From: an uncultured Alphaproteobacteria bacterium
Lineage (GTDB): Bacteria > Pseudomonadota > Alphaproteobacteria > Rs-D84
Direction: 5' to 3'
NCBI GenBank assembly: GCA_904502095.1
Contig: CAJGDG010000016.1
Location: 1-21,399 of the forward strand
Length of the DNA stretch: 21,399 nt
Shown here: positions 7,540-13,902 of the stretch, piece by piece
Layout: every line of letters begins with the position of its first letter
Position numbering within the stretch: the first letter of the stretch is position 1
Position numbers and translations under genes: made by a program
Notes under the pieces: model-generated
What the model saw: the letters and a program-made list of their open reading frames with translations, nothing else
What the model was told of the DNA's origin: nothing
The model's database searches: none

Positions 7540-8630
7540 CGCTTTATCCCCTTGAACAAATCAATGCATCGGGCAATCGCCTTGTCCATATCATAATATT
7601 TGTAATCCCCCAGACGCCCAAAGAAATACACATTGCCCTGCTTGGCCGCCAGTTTCAAATACTTTTGGTACAAAGCCGCATTTTTATCGTTGGCAATCGG
7701 ATAATAACGATCGTTTTTTCCGTTTTCAAATGGTTCTGGAAATTCGTACGAAACAATTGTTTTTGGCGACTGATCGTTCAAGAAATATTTGTATTCCCCA
7801 ATTCTGGTAAATTCATAATTGCAAGGATAGTTTACAACCGCCACATCTTGGAATTTTGAATATGGGAATGAAATAAATTCAAACCGTTCACTGCGATATG
7901 GTAATTCACCGTACTGATAATCAAAGAATTCATCAATACTGCCCGACCAAAACAGACGGTCATACTTCATATTTTTATTAAATGGGGTCTTTAATTTCAC
8001 AGTAATGTTTTTATGGTTCAACATTTTCTTTACCATTGCGGTATAACCACCGATTGGAATACCCTGGTATTTATCTTGGAAATAACGATTGTCGCGCGAT
8101 ACATATACCGGCACGCGACCAGAAACAGATGGGTCAATTTCATCAGGCGTTTGCCCCCACTGTTTTAATGTGTATTCCAAGAAAATTTTTTCATAAATAT
8201 ACTGTGCCAAAAACTGCAAATCTTTGTCGTCTTTCTTGCGCAATTCCAGAATAGGCACCTTTACATTCAGGCCAAAATTATCCAACAGTTTTTGTTCGAT
8301 TTTATCCGCCATTGATTTTGGAAATAATGCGTGCAATGTATTTAAATTAAATGGAATTGGTACAATTTGACCATCAATCAGCCCACGAACCTGATGTTGA
8401 TATGGGTACCACTGACAAAAACGAGATACAAAATCCCAAACAGCCTTGTTTGATGTATGAAAAATGTGGGTGCCATATTTATGAACGCAAATGCCGTCCT
8501 GATAATAATCATAAATGTTTCCAGCAATATGTTCTTTGGAATCAATAATCGTCACCTGTTCACCGGATTCTGCCAACATGCGCGCCAACGCCGCCCCAGA
8601 AATTCCACATCCAACAATCAAATTCTTCAT
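7536..8630 (-). CDS. glf: UDP-galactopyranose mutase
   Basis: This 364-aa flavoenzyme converts UDP-galactopyranose to UDP-galactofuranose, the donor for Galf residues in surface glycans. The N-terminal FAD-binding motif GCGISG (7-12) and the acidic end of strand beta2 (IID, 28-30) are present, followed by the family segments AGNIYDYY, KYGTHIFHT, LKQWG, SGRVPVYVSRDNRYFQDKYQG and the C-terminal FAD contact GRLGDYKYYDMD (338-349). Length is standard. The start is the ATG at 8628-8630 with AAGGGG upstream; a longer in-frame reading lacks any family similarity. It is the first gene of the glycan operon and overlaps the next by 4 bp. Soluble cytoplasmic enzyme. Very secure identification. Confidence 0.97.
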   Translation of the reverse strand: MKNLIVGCGISGAALARMLAESGEQVTIIDSKEHIAGNIYDYYQDGICVHKYGTHIFHTSNKAVWDFVSRFCQWYPYQHQVRGLIDGQIVPIPFNLNTLHALFPKSMADKIEQKLLDNFGLNVKVPILELRKKDDKDLQFLAQYIYEKIFLEYTLKQWGQTPDEIDPSVSGRVPVYVSRDNRYFQDKYQGIPIGGYTAMVKKMLNHKNITVKLKTPFNKNMKYDRLFWSGSIDEFFDYQYGELPYRSERFEFISFPYSKFQDVAVVNYPCNYEFTRIGEYKYFLNDQSPKTIVSYEFPEPFENGKNDRYYPIANDKNAALYQKYLKLAAKQGNVYFFGRLGDYKYYDMDKAIARCIDLFKGIKR

Positions 8631-8757
8631 CACACACCCCTTAATCCGTATCGTGCATGCAATACGCGCCAAACAATACCAAAAGATGCTATTGTTTGTC
8701 CTGCGCCTTACCACAAGTGCCGAACAAAAAAATTAAATTATATTTGCAACATTGCAT

Positions 8758-8785
8758 ATGTTATCCAAATAGGTCCAAAAGTCAA
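8758..8785 (-). promoter_or_regulatory. Candidate promoter of the glf glycan operon
   Basis: On the minus strand TTGACT (8780-8785), a 16-nt spacer and TAACAT (8758-8763), about 130 nt before the glf start. The long AT-rich leader between them also contains a TATAAT at 8737-8742 without a good -35 partner. No other signal was found in 8631-8790. Confidence 0.4.
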
Positions 8786-8790
8786 ACTAT

Positions 8791-9174
8791 TTATTTTTTA
8801 TTTATCAAAGCCATCGACACCAATAAATCGGCCGGCAATTGCGGATGCAGCAACAGCTCCGACACTTTCACCCAATGCATATCATCGTGCACACGCAATT
8901 GAATTTCGCCCGTATAACCCAAAACATCATAGGCGTACAATTCAATTTCTTTGCCGGAATCTGTTTTGTGTTTTGCAATGGTAATTAAAGCGCCAATTTT
9001 TGCATCGATCCCCAGCTCTTCTGATAATTCGCGGCGCAAACATACAACGCCATCTTCGCCGCTTTCGAATTTTCCCCCAGGATATTCCCACATTCCTGCC
9101 AATGGTTGATTTGATGCGCGCCGCATCAACAACACACTGTCGCCACATTTAAAAATCGCAGCACTGACCCGCAT
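8791..9174 (-). CDS. MutT-type Nudix hydrolase
   Basis: A 127-aa Nudix hydrolase close to MutT (8-oxo-dGTP diphosphatase): it starts with VSAAIFKCGDSVLLMRRA, then LAGMWEYPGGKFESGE. The Nudix box spans residues 34-56 (GKFESGE, RELSEELG) and is complete. The typical late MutT part, ELYAYDVLGYTGEIQLRVHDDMHWV, is present. The reaction would be hydrolysis of oxidised purine nucleoside triphosphates to monophosphates, preventing mutation. ATG at 9172-9174 has GGGGG 4 nt upstream. It lies after the terminator of the 191-aa gene and has its own candidate promoter, so it is probably transcribed alone. No terminator is visible before glf. Confidence 0.88.
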   Translation of the reverse strand: MRVSAAIFKCGDSVLLMRRASNQPLAGMWEYPGGKFESGEDGVVCLRRELSEELGIDAKIGALITIAKHKTDSGKEIELYAYDVLGYTGEIQLRVHDDMHWVKVSELLLHPQLPADLLVSMALINKK

Positions 9175-9196
9175 AACGCCCCCTTTTATTTGTACA

Positions 9197-9226
9197 TATA
9201 TAACACCTGGCAACAAAATACAACAA
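9197..9226 (-). promoter_or_regulatory. Candidate promoter of the MutT-type gene
   Basis: Minus-strand TTGTTG (9221-9226), 18-nt spacer, TATATA (9197-9202), about 25 nt before the start codon. Placed just downstream of a terminator, as expected for an independent unit. Confidence 0.45.
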
Positions 9227-9250
9227 TAAAAAATGCCCCGTTTGGGGCCT
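9226..9250 (-). terminator. Terminator of the 191-aa unknown gene
   Basis: Stem GCCCC/GGGGC (9235-9239 and 9244-9248) with an AAAC loop on the minus strand, followed by ATTTTTT. It starts five bases after the stop codon. Confidence 0.8.
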
Positions 9251-9254
9251 TTTA

Positions 9255-9830
9255 TTAACGAGACTTTTTTGTTTCCATATACAACTTCATCATATATTTT
9301 TTTCTGGCCTTGTATTCATATTCTGATTCATACGGTGGCAACATTGAATTTCCACGCATAGTATAGATAAGTTCGTTTATAACCTTGTTCAATGTCTGCT
9401 GAGAAGAATTCGGGTTTACCTGCTTCGCCAATGCCAATAAATTATTCCACTCGCCATTAACAAAGGCTCTGCAAACAATTGTATTGCCATGAACATCCCA
9501 ATGGCGCTCTAAATGTTTGGACACAAAAGTATGACGTGTACCATCTTTACGGAAAAGATTATACCACGTTGGCATTTGCCCCTGATATCCTGTAGCCTGC
9601 AATTGACGTTCGCCGTTTTTATACCATGTTGTCAACGCATATGTCGGCCCCAACAGAGCAGAAGAACCAATCAATTCTAAATCTGCCGCCTTTTTGCCAT
9701 CATCAAAATAGAAGTCACTGAGACCACCTATGCGACGAAATTTCAATCTGCCGTTTGGCCAGCGAATTTCGTTTTTTGTGCCGTTTTGACAACGCAATAA
9801 TTCATAAGCTTCTAATTTTTTAAAATCCAT
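9255..9830 (-). CDS. Unknown 191-aa protein with MORN_2-like segment
   Basis: I do not recognise this protein as a named family. Residues ~24-100 hold short beta-type units with W/Y-x-NG patterns (RWPNGRLKF, WYKNGERQLQ, NLFRKDGTR) that recall MORN_2/YwqK repeats, though weakly. Residues 105-160 are mixed, and the C-terminus (170-191) is very basic and helical (YKARKKYMMKLYMETKKSR), perhaps binding nucleic acid or membrane. There is no signal peptide or membrane span. The start ATG at 9828-9830 is chosen for AGAGG 7 nt upstream; a longer reading runs through its promoter. The promoter and leader resemble those of the 654-aa gene at 15948, suggesting common control. Confidence 0.75.
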   Translation of the reverse strand: MDFKKLEAYELLRCQNGTKNEIRWPNGRLKFRRIGGLSDFYFDDGKKAADLELIGSSALLGPTYALTTWYKNGERQLQATGYQGQMPTWYNLFRKDGTRHTFVSKHLERHWDVHGNTIVCRAFVNGEWNNLLALAKQVNPNSSQQTLNKVINELIYTMRGNSMLPPYESEYEYKARKKYMMKLYMETKKSR

Positions 9831-9852
9831 ATTAATACCTCTTATCCCTGCA

Positions 9853-9880
9853 ATTATCGCACATATTTTTCTTTTGTCAA
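9853..9880 (-). promoter_or_regulatory. Promoter of the 191-aa gene, with conserved leader
   Basis: Minus-strand consensus TTGACA (9875-9880), 16-nt spacer and GATAAT (9853-9858). The -35 box contains the TGA stop of the upstream Nudix-ASCH gene. The following leader GATAAGAGGTATTAAT up to the ATG is nearly identical to that before the 654-aa gene at 15948. Confidence 0.75.
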
Positions 9881-10662
9881 CCAACAATTTCTATTTCTAT
9901 ACCAACTATACCATATTTCGATTCCACATCGGGGTCATAAAGCTGTGCGATTGCGGCCATCAGCGAATTTAGGCTGGCAAAACCTGTTCGTGGCATACTG
10001 ATTTTGGCCGACAAGTCTGCAAAACTACGGGCAATATGCATACGGACAATCCGTGTACGCAAGTATTCGACTGGATTTTTTGCGTTATAAATCAAAACCA
10101 AATCGCCATTTTGCATTCTGCGACGCTTTTCATCATACAGACGCAGTTCAATATCTTTTTCACCAGACTTTAGCATTTCATAATATTCGGGACGCAGACT
10201 CATCGAAAAGCGACAATTCAGATTTGGCAAAATGTGCGCCATGCAAAATTCGCGCATATCATCAAATGGATTAATTTCTGGGTGCAACAAATCATCGGGT
10301 GACATCCATACGACCTTGATTTCTTCGGTACGCTCTTCACAAAAATCCAATCCCATATCAGCAGGAATGTGCGCTATGAAAAAGTGATGTTCTTCGGCCC
10401 ATGCGCCACGCTTTTGCGCACGTTCGGGGTTTGGATGATGAAAAGCGTATGGCACCGGAATTTCAACCGCATTATCCGCCAACACAGATGCAGTTTCGCC
10501 CAGCTCTTCGGTCAGTTCGCGGCGCAGCGCAGTCTTGAAATCTTCGCCGTCATCTAACCTGCCACCAATAAAACCATATCCATTTTCGCCGTATTTTAAT
10601 AGTGCAACCTGTCCATCACGCACCGGCAAAATATATGCAGAATAACTGATATCTTTTATCAT
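9877..10662 (-). CDS. Nudix hydrolase fused to an ASCH domain
   Basis: A 261-aa two-domain protein. Residues 1-145 are a Nudix domain with box residues 34-56 (GRLDDGE...RRELTEELGE; the last hydrophobic position is Glu). The sequence FHHPNPERAQKRGAWAEEHHFF suggests a specific nucleotide pocket. Residues 150-260 match the ASCH fold: FSMSLRPEYYEMLKSGEKDIELR, NGDLVLIYN, and a C-terminal VGIEIEIV strand. ASCH domains are related to PUA and bind RNA or modified nucleobases; some act as amidohydrolases on N4-acetylcytidine. The pairing suggests handling of a modified nucleotide: recognition or base repair by ASCH and hydrolysis by Nudix. The start ATG follows AGGA. It is 2 bp after the Gre-like gene. 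Domain calls are strong; the substrate is unknown. Confidence 0.88.
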   Translation of the reverse strand: MIKDISYSAYILPVRDGQVALLKYGENGYGFIGGRLDDGEDFKTALRRELTEELGETASVLADNAVEIPVPYAFHHPNPERAQKRGAWAEEHHFFIAHIPADMGLDFCEERTEEIKVVWMSPDDLLHPEINPFDDMREFCMAHILPNLNCRFSMSLRPEYYEMLKSGEKDIELRLYDEKRRRMQNGDLVLIYNAKNPVEYLRTRIVRMHIARSFADLSAKISMPRTGFASLNSLMAAIAQLYDPDVESKYGIVGIEIEIVG

Positions 10663-10664
10663 CT

Positions 10665-11165
10665 CTATTCCTGGGGTTGTAGGGGTTCAATTGTTTGAAT
10701 CGTCATATGTATTTCGCCTGACGGAACACGAATGGTTATTTCATCCCCAACTGATAACCCGACCAAGGGATGAACCAGTGGCATATTATATGCGTACTTT
10801 TGTTGTGGTATGTCTTCTGCCCCCAATGGCACAATCCCCAGCCTGCATTCTGTTTCTGCGCCAGTATTTTCGTTTTCTTGGGTCACGCATACCCAGCAAT
10901 ACAGACCGACTGTTTCTGTGGTTGCCGGCTTATTTCTTGGTACGACAAGCATATTGTCCAGGTCTGCCAATAAATCAGCGACCAATTTTTCTGTCTGCTT
11001 TTCTTCCCGTGTCAAATGTTCATAGGCAAAATTATCATGCCATGTGTTTGTGTCTTCTGTGTATGCGGCCGTCTTATCGTTGCGTATCTGGGCCAGTCGT
11101 TCTTGCAGCTCTCGAACTTTCCGTTGGGACTTATCAAAGTATTCTTTTGTTACAAAAATTTTCAT
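10665..11165 (-). CDS. GreA/GreB-like transcription factor with altered coiled-coil tip
   Basis: A 166-aa protein with the layout of Gre factors: residues 1-75 form an antiparallel coiled coil (SQRKVRELQERLAQIRNDK ... TREEKQTEKLVADLLADLD), and residues 80-165 a compact domain with LVHPLVGLSVGDEITIRVPSGE, the counterpart of the GreA C-terminal FKBP-like region. Gre factors enter the RNA polymerase secondary channel and trigger transcript cleavage. The tip motif of GreA, DLSENAEY, is replaced here by NTWHDNFAYE (residues 40-49), leaving acidic D44 and E49 as possible metal ligands. It may be a diverged cleavage factor or a polymerase modulator without cleavage activity. It overlaps the preceding Nudix gene by 4 bp and sits 2 bp before the Nudix-ASCH gene. 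Confidence 0.75.
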   Translation of the reverse strand: MKIFVTKEYFDKSQRKVRELQERLAQIRNDKTAAYTEDTNTWHDNFAYEHLTREEKQTEKLVADLLADLDNMLVVPRNKPATTETVGLYCWVCVTQENENTGAETECRLGIVPLGAEDIPQQKYAYNMPLVHPLVGLSVGDEITIRVPSGEIHMTIQTIEPLQPQE

Positions 11166-11635
11166 TTCTGTTCCTTGCTGCCGCTGCGATATGATTTACA
11201 TTCGGAATATATTTCGCCACGGGCAAGACCTGCCAATGATATACGTGTGGTTGAAACAACGTTTTTTAGGTTTGCTACCTCAGCCAATGTAAAGTATTGC
11301 ATATCTGCACATTTATCCCCTTCGCAATTGCGAATTGTACCAGTGTATTTTGATACCTCGAAAAAGAAATCAAAAGATTCTGTACGACTGGCCAGATTGC
11401 TGGTGACATGTACGCATTTAATGTCATCTGGTGTAATGTCGATATCCAATTCTTCTTTGGCTTCGCGTATGGCGGCGTCACGCGCGGTTTCGCCCTGCTC
11501 TATATGTCCGGCAGGCAAAACCCACCAACCACCATCATAATTAAAGAAACCATCATTGCGGAAGAACAGTAAGACTTTGTCGTCTTGCTTTATAATCAGG
11601 TTGATTACCCCCTTAAACATTGCACGTTCTGCCAT
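11162..11635 (-). CDS. Nudix hydrolase
   Basis: A 157-aa Nudix family protein. The core is FKGVINLIIKQDDKVLLFFRN, then a G/W-rich turn (DGGWWVLPAGHIEQGE) and the Nudix box at residues 43-65 (GHIEQGE ... REAKEELDI), in which the usual late Gly is Asp. The GWWVLPAGHIE context is common among Nudix enzymes acting on (d)NTPs or nucleotide sugars, but the substrate cannot be fixed. The final ~25 residues are charged (SECKSYRSGSKEQK). ATG 11633-11635 follows AGGAAG. It lies 17 bp after the 89-aa gene and overlaps the Gre-like gene by 4 bp, so it is part of the same transcript. Cytoplasmic. Confidence 0.88.
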   Translation of the reverse strand: MAERAMFKGVINLIIKQDDKVLLFFRNDGFFNYDGGWWVLPAGHIEQGETARDAAIREAKEELDIDITPDDIKCVHVTSNLASRTESFDFFFEVSKYTGTIRNCEGDKCADMQYFTLAEVANLKNVVSTTRISLAGLARGEIYSECKSYRSGSKEQK

Positions 11636-11652
11636 TTTGCTTCCTTTTTTGT

Positions 11653-11922
11653 TTATATTCCACTTTTGCCGTATACTATTTTAAAGTTCCAACGACTTTT
11701 TTTACGCATTGACAAGTGTGGTCTGTCAGAATCAAAGACAAACACTATCTTAGCTATCCAAACACGAAAATAACGCGCGTGAATTTTATTTATTTTTATA
11801 TGTTCGTGCGTCCGCATTTCAGTACCATCAGAATATTCTATTTCTGTACTGCGCCCAAAACCAAACCTGTTGTTATCAAAATCTAAACCATATTCGGTAA
11901 ATATCTTTTTTACTTTTGGCAT
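11653..11922 (-). CDS. Small unknown protein, 89 aa
   Basis: Not recognised. It is supported as a gene by its own ribosome site (AAGGA, 6 nt before the ATG) and by 17-18 bp gaps to genes on both sides in one operon. The sequence has two halves: an acidic/polar beginning (EYGLDFDNNRFGFGRSTEIEYSDG) and a basic, aromatic end (ARYFRVWIAKIVFVFDSDRPHLSMRKKSRW) with no true membrane span. Pattern and size suggest a small beta-sheet domain. A role with the surrounding Nudix and peptidase genes is only inferred from position. Confidence 0.65.
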   Translation of the reverse strand: MPKVKKIFTEYGLDFDNNRFGFGRSTEIEYSDGTEMRTHEHIKINKIHARYFRVWIAKIVFVFDSDRPHLSMRKKSRWNFKIVYGKSGI

Positions 11923-11940
11923 CTGTAATCCTTGCGCTGT

Positions 11941-12864
11941 TTAACCGTATAATTGCTTTAATACTTCGTTCATTTTATCGCTGCCATGACCATGCGATGG
12001 GACGACAATCAATTCTGATACTGGCAATGCGTTATGCAGCTGCCACGCCTGTTCAAACGGACAGCACATATCCAAGCGATTATGTACAATAACTGTTGGA
12101 ATATGTTTTATCTTGGACGCATTTTTTATAATTTGATTATCCTGCATAAAGAAATTATTTACAGTCATATTTGCCATGATTTTCAGCGAACGCAATTCAT
12201 CTGTATAATCTGCGTCATCCGGCAATGAAAAAGACGGTTCCAGCGCACCAACAATACATTCCAAGGAACCATAATATTGCAACGCACGACGCTCTTGAGA
12301 TGGCTGCCCTGAAAATAGTAAAGACGCAAAATATTCTGATATAGATTTCTTGCCCGCCATTTTTTGCAATTTAGTAATAAAATCTGGATAAAAACGCATA
12401 GCATCGCGTTCTTGCCAATCTTGGACATCGTGACGACGACCCAAGAAAATAGAAGCAACCCAAATTTTCGAAACTATTTTCGGATATTTCTGAGCAAACA
12501 ATAATGCAACCAACGAACCGTATGACCCACCATTGACAATCACAGGACCACCTATCCCCAAATGTTCCAACAGACGCATTCCATCAACCACCGCATCAGC
12601 CGGTGTGTTTTTATATAACAAGTCTGTGTACTTTGATTTGCCACAGCCACGCTGATCAAATAATATAACATAATATTTTTTTAAATTAAAACGCGCAGCA
12701 TGCTTTGCCTTGGACGAACCACCAGGGCCGCCATGAAAACACAAAACAGGTGCACCCGCCGGATTACCGTATGTATGGTAATATATCTGATGACCGTCAA
12801 CAGATGGTAACCACCCAGACATAACCGATTTAGGTAATTTTTCTTTACGATGAAAAAATATCAT
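11941..12864 (-). CDS. Proline iminopeptidase-like alpha/beta hydrolase (peptidase S33)
   Basis: A 307-aa serine hydrolase of the prolyl aminopeptidase group, which removes N-terminal proline from peptides in the cytoplasm. Family marks in order are: oxyanion loop HGGPGG (44-49), DQRGCGKS (70-77), nucleophile elbow GGSYGS with S114 (112-117), the acid in NRLDMCCP (D265), and the catalytic His in SHGHGS near 291-293. The elbow Trp of typical enzymes (GGSWGS) is Tyr. The lid part (140-240) differs from classic enzymes, so another small acyl substrate is possible. GTG at 12868-12870 could start two codons earlier, but ATG at 12862-12864 has AAGGGG 6 nt upstream and is preferred. It follows the CYTH gene by 17 bp. 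Confidence 0.85.
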   Translation of the reverse strand: MIFFHRKEKLPKSVMSGWLPSVDGHQIYYHTYGNPAGAPVLCFHGGPGGSSKAKHAARFNLKKYYVILFDQRGCGKSKYTDLLYKNTPADAVVDGMRLLEHLGIGGPVIVNGGSYGSLVALLFAQKYPKIVSKIWVASIFLGRRHDVQDWQERDAMRFYPDFITKLQKMAGKKSISEYFASLLFSGQPSQERRALQYYGSLECIVGALEPSFSLPDDADYTDELRSLKIMANMTVNNFFMQDNQIIKNASKIKHIPTVIVHNRLDMCCPFEQAWQLHNALPVSELIVVPSHGHGSDKMNEVLKQLYG

Positions 12865-12881
12865 GCCCACCCCCTTGGTCG

Positions 12882-13445
12882 TTATTTAATTTGCGTTTTC
12901 TTACGCAGCATCAGCTCTGGCTTGCCTGCATTCATTTCTGGCGATACAGCAAATCCCAAATTATCAATAAAGGATTGAATCTGTGATTTTATTTGCGCTA
13001 CATCTATATCATCGGCGGTACAATATTCCACTTCTAAAAACAGCCCCAGATCTGCCACAGTTTCAAATTCAATTGTGTAATCGCCGGCACGATATGTTCG
13101 TTTCAGATTATCAATTTTTATCAATTCACGCAGTCCCAGCGCATGCATAATTTCACACAGGGTAGACATGTCTGCAACGGTTGTTTCAGTTTCATCAGAA
13201 TAAAGCCATGTATCGCCATCAAAATGGTCGTTTTTATATGTGATATAATTCACCCCGTCTTTTTGACGTGTACGACAGCATGCATACAGGCGGCCGTTGC
13301 TGTCCGGCTGTAATTCGGGACGCAATGGGTCATAATAGTATGTATCAACCGTTCGTTTGTCGCCCAAGAATTCAAATTCAGACAATTTTTGCAAAACAGT
13401 ATTTTCATCTGCAAAGACCTGAACCAAGATTTCAATTTCTTTCAT
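12882..13445 (-). CDS. CYTH-domain protein (CyaB/thiamine-triphosphatase superfamily)
   Basis: A 187-aa CYTH protein covering the whole domain. The fold binds triphosphates through inward-facing basic and acidic residues and gives class IV adenylate cyclases, thiamine triphosphatases and tripolyphosphatases. Seen here: the opening KEIEILVQV (the ExExK signature without its Lys), DTYYYD (34-39), arginines in GRLYACCRTRQKDG, TYKNDHFDG, KRTYRAGDYTIEFETV, and LGLFLEVEY. Loss of the signature Lys and the CyaB-like size suggest hydrolysis or binding of a triphosphate rather than a certain cyclase activity. ATG 13443-13445 has AAAGGA about 9 nt upstream. It is the first gene of the operon that continues through the peptidase, Nudix and Gre-like genes. 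Confidence 0.85.
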   Translation of the reverse strand: MKEIEILVQVFADENTVLQKLSEFEFLGDKRTVDTYYYDPLRPELQPDSNGRLYACCRTRQKDGVNYITYKNDHFDGDTWLYSDETETTVADMSTLCEIMHALGLRELIKIDNLKRTYRAGDYTIEFETVADLGLFLEVEYCTADDIDVAQIKSQIQSFIDNLGFAVSPEMNAGKPELMLRKKTQIK

Positions 13446-13465
13446 GGCGACGCATCCTTTGATAT

Positions 13466-13494
13466 ATCTTAGAACACTTTTGTATAAAAATCAA
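13466..13494 (-). promoter_or_regulatory. Promoter of the CYTH-Nudix operon
   Basis: Minus-strand TTGATT (13489-13494), 17-nt spacer and TAAGAT (13466-13471), about 20 nt before the CYTH start codon. A terminator at 13521-13542 separates it from the tRNA unit. Confidence 0.7.
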
Positions 13495-13518
13495 TTCCAT
13501 GAATTGCAAATACATAGC

Positions 13519-13573
13519 AAAATAAAAAACGCCATTCGGCGTTGTTTTATTTCTGGTGGGGACACAGGGACTC
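13519..13573 (-). repeat. Duplicated tRNA-Lys 3' end plus terminator (distal copy)
   Basis: This 55-bp stretch repeats 13690-13745 with one substitution and one A fewer. Read on the minus strand it holds the tRNA-Lys 3' part from GAGTCC in the T-arm through the encoded CCA, then the spacer and a terminator (ACGCC/GGCGT with T-run at 13521-13542). No tRNA body precedes it, so it is a tRNA fragment, as left by att-site recombination or by duplication. Confidence 0.85.
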
Positions 13574-13680
13574 CCTCGCACGGTGCAAGGCACCGGCTGC
13601 GGGCCATTCCTGACAAATCGCCAGCGCACAGCTTGGCTCTTTTACTCAAAGTCGAACCCTTTTACGGGTTCTCGTCCGCG
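13574..13680 (-). other. Structured insert between the duplicated tRNA ends, copy 2 of the element
   Basis: About 107 bases that separate the real tRNA-Lys terminator from the duplicated tRNA end. It contains GAACCC/GGGTTC (13654-13671), CGGTGC/GCACCG (13581-13595) and GCCA/TGGC around 13620-13637. Its minus strand shares ordered blocks with the plus strand of 44-147. No open frame of note. It could be a processed RNA that shares the tRNA's CCA end, or a small integrated or duplicated element. Confidence 0.5.
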
Positions 13681-13689
13681 CCCCATACA

Positions 13690-13745
13690 AAAATAAAAAA
13701 ACGCCATCCGGCGTTGTTTTATTTCTGGTGGGGACACAGGGACTC
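13690..13745 (-). repeat. Duplicated tRNA-Lys 3' end plus terminator (proximal copy)
   Basis: Functional copy of the 55-56-bp repeat, comprising the last bases of tRNA-Lys with CCA, and its terminator: ACGCC (13701-13705) with GGCGT (13710-13714), loop of 4, T-run on the minus strand. It is 171 bp from its partner at 13519-13573. Confidence 0.85.
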
Positions 13746-13801
13746 GAACCCTGGACCCAATGATTAAAAGTCATTTGCTCTACCAACTGAGCTATGTCCC
13801 C
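13726..13801 (-). tRNA. tRNA-Lys (anticodon UUU)
   Basis: A 76-nt complete tRNA with the CCA end encoded. The acceptor stem is GGGGACA/TGTCCCC, the D-arm AGCTCAGTTGGTAGAGC, the anticodon loop CTTTTAA within AATGA/TCATT, and the T-arm CAGGGTTCGAGTCCCTG; discriminator base A. All stems pair. A GC-rich start region and a weak promoter candidate (TTGCTT at 13879-13884, CAAAAT at 13856-13861, minus strand) lie upstream, with a long leader hairpin in between. Confidence 0.97.
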
Positions 13802-13803
13802 AA

Positions 13804-13848
13804 AACCGGACCCGGAAAGCAAGAACATAAGTTCTGTTTCCGCGGTTC
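13804..13848 (-). promoter_or_regulatory. Leader hairpin in front of tRNA-Lys
   Basis: The minus strand reads AACCG-c-GGAAA-ca-GAAC-tt... and its complement back to CGGTT, giving a long imperfect hairpin with CGGAAA/TTTCCG and AGAAC/GTTCT stems. It ends three bases before the mature 5' end, so it may guide RNase P or E processing. It might also be the end of an upstream transcript, but there is no T-run. Confidence 0.45.
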
Positions 13849-13902
13849 GGGGGGAATTTTGACATATATTTTTATAAAAAGCAAGAAAAAAACATGATTT
13901 TT

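Noticed and set aside
8457..8984. Plus-strand 175-codon open frame opposite glf and mutT
   Set aside because: It spans two secure minus-strand genes and their intergenic region, without a ribosome site or motif.
10691..11540. Plus-strand open frames opposite the Gre-like and Nudix genes
   Set aside because: Antisense shadows of well-supported genes; composition is rich in Cys, Phe and Ser, as in chance frames.
13432..13629. Minus-strand open frame over the duplicated tRNA end
   Set aside because: It covers the tRNA fragment, the terminator and the CYTH promoter, with no protein-like features.
13574..13801. A second complete tRNA downstream of tRNA-Lys
   Set aside because: Only the 3' part matches; the insert gives no cloverleaf and only 4-5 acceptor pairs.
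13646..13828. Minus-strand open frame over the tRNA-Lys
   Set aside because: It translates the tRNA gene and its flanks; such frames are common annotation artefacts beside tRNAs.
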